Under the pieces are notes generated by a model. It was given only the letters and a program-made list of their open reading frames with translations, was not told the DNA's origin and did no database searches. Positions 50,997 to 53,013 of a stretch of DNA of 53,013 nt are shown one piece after another. Made by a program: the position numbers and the translations under genes. The DNA comes from an uncultured Anaerolineaceae bacterium (lineage in GTDB: Bacteria > Chloroflexota > Anaerolineae > Anaerolineales > Anaerolineaceae). The DNA is taken from contig CAKMKJ010000055.1 in the NCBI GenBank assembly GCA_927443345.1, positions 1-53,013 of the forward strand, given 5' to 3'. Every line of letters starts with the position of its first letter. Position 1 is the first letter of the stretch.

Positions 50997-52802
50997 TTAT
51001 TGCTTATTAAAAAACTGCTCAAGTTTGGTATATAAAGCCGGGTTTTCATTCAGCATGCGTCGATCGCCGCAGGTGAAATTAATAAACAACGAAATCACAA
51101 TCGTCGCTGCGGATAACAAGCAGATGGCAATCAGAAGCAGCCCACGGTTCAATCTTGAATATCGCGACCGTTCAATCACCCCCATCAACAACACACAAGT
51201 GATAATCAACAATATAGGATAATAATCCGCCAGATAGCGCATGGTTGAAAACAAATACATCATATTAATGAGAAAGGTGGTCAGAAATCCACCGATGAGG
51301 GTTACCCACATCCAAATTGGCATACCTGGCCGCGGATTATCTTGTTGAGTGATAGGCGTCTCTTTCACCCAACGCCAGCCCTTTCGCAGCAGCGCCCAGG
51401 CCGGCACAATCAACAACCACAAAAACGGAACACAATAAAGAATTCCGGTTATTTGCTCACCAAAGAAATAATCCTTGGGGTAGCGAATAAACCTGGTCCA
51501 ACTGTTATCGGCTGTAGCGATAAAAAATGGAAAGCTGCCGGGCGTAAACGCGAAGGGTTGCAAGAGATTGAGATAGAGATTTGGGAGGATGTATCTGAAG
51601 GCAAATAACTGACTGAGATCCTCAGGCAGCGCATCACCGGTTAATTGATATCGCAATCCAGTTTCAAAGATGCTGCCAAAACGGGTGAAATTGAACCAGG
51701 CTATCCCTGCTGCAAAAACCACCAGCGGAAATAAAAACATCATGATATCCAGCCAATAAGTTTTTTGGCGAATAGCTTTTTTAATCATCAAAACAAGCGC
51801 AATAAAAACCACAAAAATTACGGTAAACACGATACTGGTTCTCGAACCCACTGCCGCACCAAACGAAAAACCGGCCAGAAGAAACCATCCCCTTTGAGGG
51901 GTTGCGGAATCCAATCCACGGATTAAGGCATAAAACCCCATGATCAGGAAAAACTGGCAAGAGGCGATCGCCGTCTCATATACATTGGGGCGATTCACCA
52001 GCCAAAAGAGCGGCGTTGCCAAACCTCCCAACAGTGTAAAAATGCCCATCGTCCAGGCTGGGACGGATGGAAAATATTTCTTCCGAAGAAAAGCCAATAT
52101 CAATGCGATAAAAATCGTGATGCCGATTACAAAAAATAACAACAGGTGTTGATCCTCCACCACTACGGGATGAATAATTTTGACTAGCGCTGCTATCAGC
52201 GCAGGAACCGCCCCCCAATAGAGGTAATAATTTCCCTGGTAATACGAAGCATCCCAAATGAATTTAATTCCTGTTCTGGCTCTCCAATCGTATGGATCCG
52301 CCAGTTTCGCCAGCTCCGCCGGTGGTTTGATGGTGAGAGAAGTTTGACCTGCCAGAAACCCGTCTGCCTGCAAATCAAAATAATTTGAATATCCGCGAAA
52401 ATGGAACATGTTCCCGCTGGTTATGTACCAAACCGAGCACAAAAACACAATCGCTAATGAGATAGCACTACAAAACATCGGTTGTGAAAAGAGAGATTTT
52501 TTATCAGAATCGACTGCTTTTTTTGAATCCGCTGATGGTTTGTTGTAATGCCCCCAAACTTTTGCGATTTTGTCAAAAAAGATTGAAAAATGAAAGTGGC
52601 GGTTCACACAACTTAAGCCAAGCACCAATAAGGGTGCCAGTAGCAGTAAAACGCCAAACCCTGCCAGGATTTTCCGTGAAGTTCCAAGTGTTACATTATT
52701 ATCCAAACCAAGTTGATAAGCAAAAAGCGCAACCCCAAGACAGGTGATCCCCGCTAAAACAATCAAGGTCGTGGCCACGATTTTGAAAATTCGAAATCTC
52801 AT
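50997..52802 (-). CDS. Large polytopic membrane protein, GT-C glycosyltransferase-like
   Basis: Protein of 601 residues with about twelve to fourteen helices. A first outer loop (residues about 145-200, YFDLQADGFLAGQTSL then WDASYYQGNYYLYWGAVPAL) is followed by densely packed helices, as in GT-C glycosyltransferases or related membrane enzymes. No precise family is assigned. The start has no strong ribosome site visible. Convergent with gatB. Its role is inferred to be in glycan or envelope synthesis. Confidence 0.7.
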   Translation of the reverse strand: MRFRIFKIVATTLIVLAGITCLGVALFAYQLGLDNNVTLGTSRKILAGFGVLLLLAPLLVLGLSCVNRHFHFSIFFDKIAKVWGHYNKPSADSKKAVDSDKKSLFSQPMFCSAISLAIVFLCSVWYITSGNMFHFRGYSNYFDLQADGFLAGQTSLTIKPPAELAKLADPYDWRARTGIKFIWDASYYQGNYYLYWGAVPALIAALVKIIHPVVVEDQHLLLFFVIGITIFIALILAFLRKKYFPSVPAWTMGIFTLLGGLATPLFWLVNRPNVYETAIASCQFFLIMGFYALIRGLDSATPQRGWFLLAGFSFGAAVGSRTSIVFTVIFVVFIALVLMIKKAIRQKTYWLDIMMFLFPLVVFAAGIAWFNFTRFGSIFETGLRYQLTGDALPEDLSQLFAFRYILPNLYLNLLQPFAFTPGSFPFFIATADNSWTRFIRYPKDYFFGEQITGILYCVPFLWLLIVPAWALLRKGWRWVKETPITQQDNPRPGMPIWMWVTLIGGFLTTFLINMMYLFSTMRYLADYYPILLIITCVLLMGVIERSRYSRLNRGLLLIAICLLSAATIVISLFINFTCGDRRMLNENPALYTKLEQFFNKQ

Positions 52803-52894
52803 TCACATCCTACTTTGGTTCATTGTTGAAAACATTTTACCCTACCTAAAATCGATTACCTAAAAAACCTCTCGCAAAGCAACTGTGTTGAAAG

Positions 52895-53013
52895 TCAAGG
52901 AGAAACAGGCTCAGGAGTAAGAGAATTTCGAATAATTGAGTTCAGATAAATGAGCATTTTATGCATACAAGCCACAATCGCGACCTTCTTAACCTTTCCC
53001 TTATCAAGTAAGT
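52895..53013 (-). CDS. IS110-family transposase, 3' end only
   Basis: Reading on the - strand from the edge to TGA at 52895-52897, the frame is open and encodes LLDKGKVKKVAIVACMHKML followed by IYLNSIIRNS and a short tail. The KxKKVAxVAxMxKxLxxLN pattern is the C-terminal end of IS110 (DEDD plus Ser) transposases. The start and catalytic domain lie outside the window. IS110 elements usually lack terminal inverted repeats; the flank 52803-52894 should hold the element end and possibly a guide RNA, but no boundary can be drawn by eye. Confidence 0.8.
   Translation of the reverse strand, partial: LLDKGKVKKVAIVACMHKMLIYLNSIIRNSLTPEPVSP

Overview
This window looks like chromosomal DNA of a bacterium of the Chloroflexota, most likely Anaerolineae-like. 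That placement is an inference. It rests on lipoproteins with long Thr/Pro/Ala-rich linkers after the lipobox (both ends of the window), GatCAB for amidated tRNAs, RNase J, a HerA-NurA pair, many GT39-type and UPF0104-type membrane proteins, and no outer-membrane or LPS assembly genes. No 16S rRNA or other decisive marker is present.

Layout. 1-7.3 kb: SH3-like lipoprotein (5' cut by the window edge), ABC exporter, DUF4405-type membrane protein with a Cys-rich EF-hand tail, then a + strand run of HAD phosphatase, Asp/Glu racemase, HEAT-like protein and aldo/keto reductase. 7.3-15.2 kb: TauE-type exporter, MFS transporter, two tandem paralogous chemoreceptors (the second broken by an in-frame TAG), a conserved hypothetical protein and a CheY-like regulator. 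15.2-16 kb is gene-poor. 16-22 kb: NfeD-type protease, a roughly 1-kb module with a GxxExxY nuclease-like gene between inverted repeat arrays, and a NurA / HAS-barrel-like / HerA operon. 22-28 kb: MntP, FmdB-type zinc ribbon, DUF4173 membrane protein, alkyltransferase-like protein, UPF0104 membrane protein, FAD oxidoreductase. 28-34.4 kb: dnaA, rnj, a - strand MBL / hypothetical / mutY operon, two tRNA-Ser genes. 34.4-42.3 kb: a LacI-controlled sugar operon (binding protein, two permeases, a P-loop kinase, sucrose phosphorylase, CE7 esterase). 42.4-46.1 kb: small membrane proteins, a CYTH protein, a GT39-like protein. 46.2-51 kb: gatC-gatA, CAP lipoprotein, a RAYT transposase with a palindrome, then gatB. 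51-53 kb: large membrane protein and the 3' end of an IS110-type transposase running off the edge.

How genes work together. The sugar operon is the clearest unit: two near-identical LacI-type palindromes sit upstream of the binding-protein gene and of the repressor gene, and uptake is followed by phosphorolysis. The NurA / HAS-barrel / HerA genes abut each other and should form one DNA-end-processing machine with an undescribed middle partner. The gat genes are split by a mobile insertion.

Most interesting signals: (1) the GxxExxY gene bracketed by a 70-bp-period array and a 94-bp-period array in opposite orientation, whose outer 40-bp ends match 31/40 as inverted repeats; (2) two distant palindromes with the same architecture that differ by a compensating base pair, one directly beside a RAYT gene; (3) two in-frame stops inside otherwise continuous coding sequence; (4) the stand-alone HAS-barrel protein between NurA and HerA; (5) an IS110 transposase end that has no start codon in the window.
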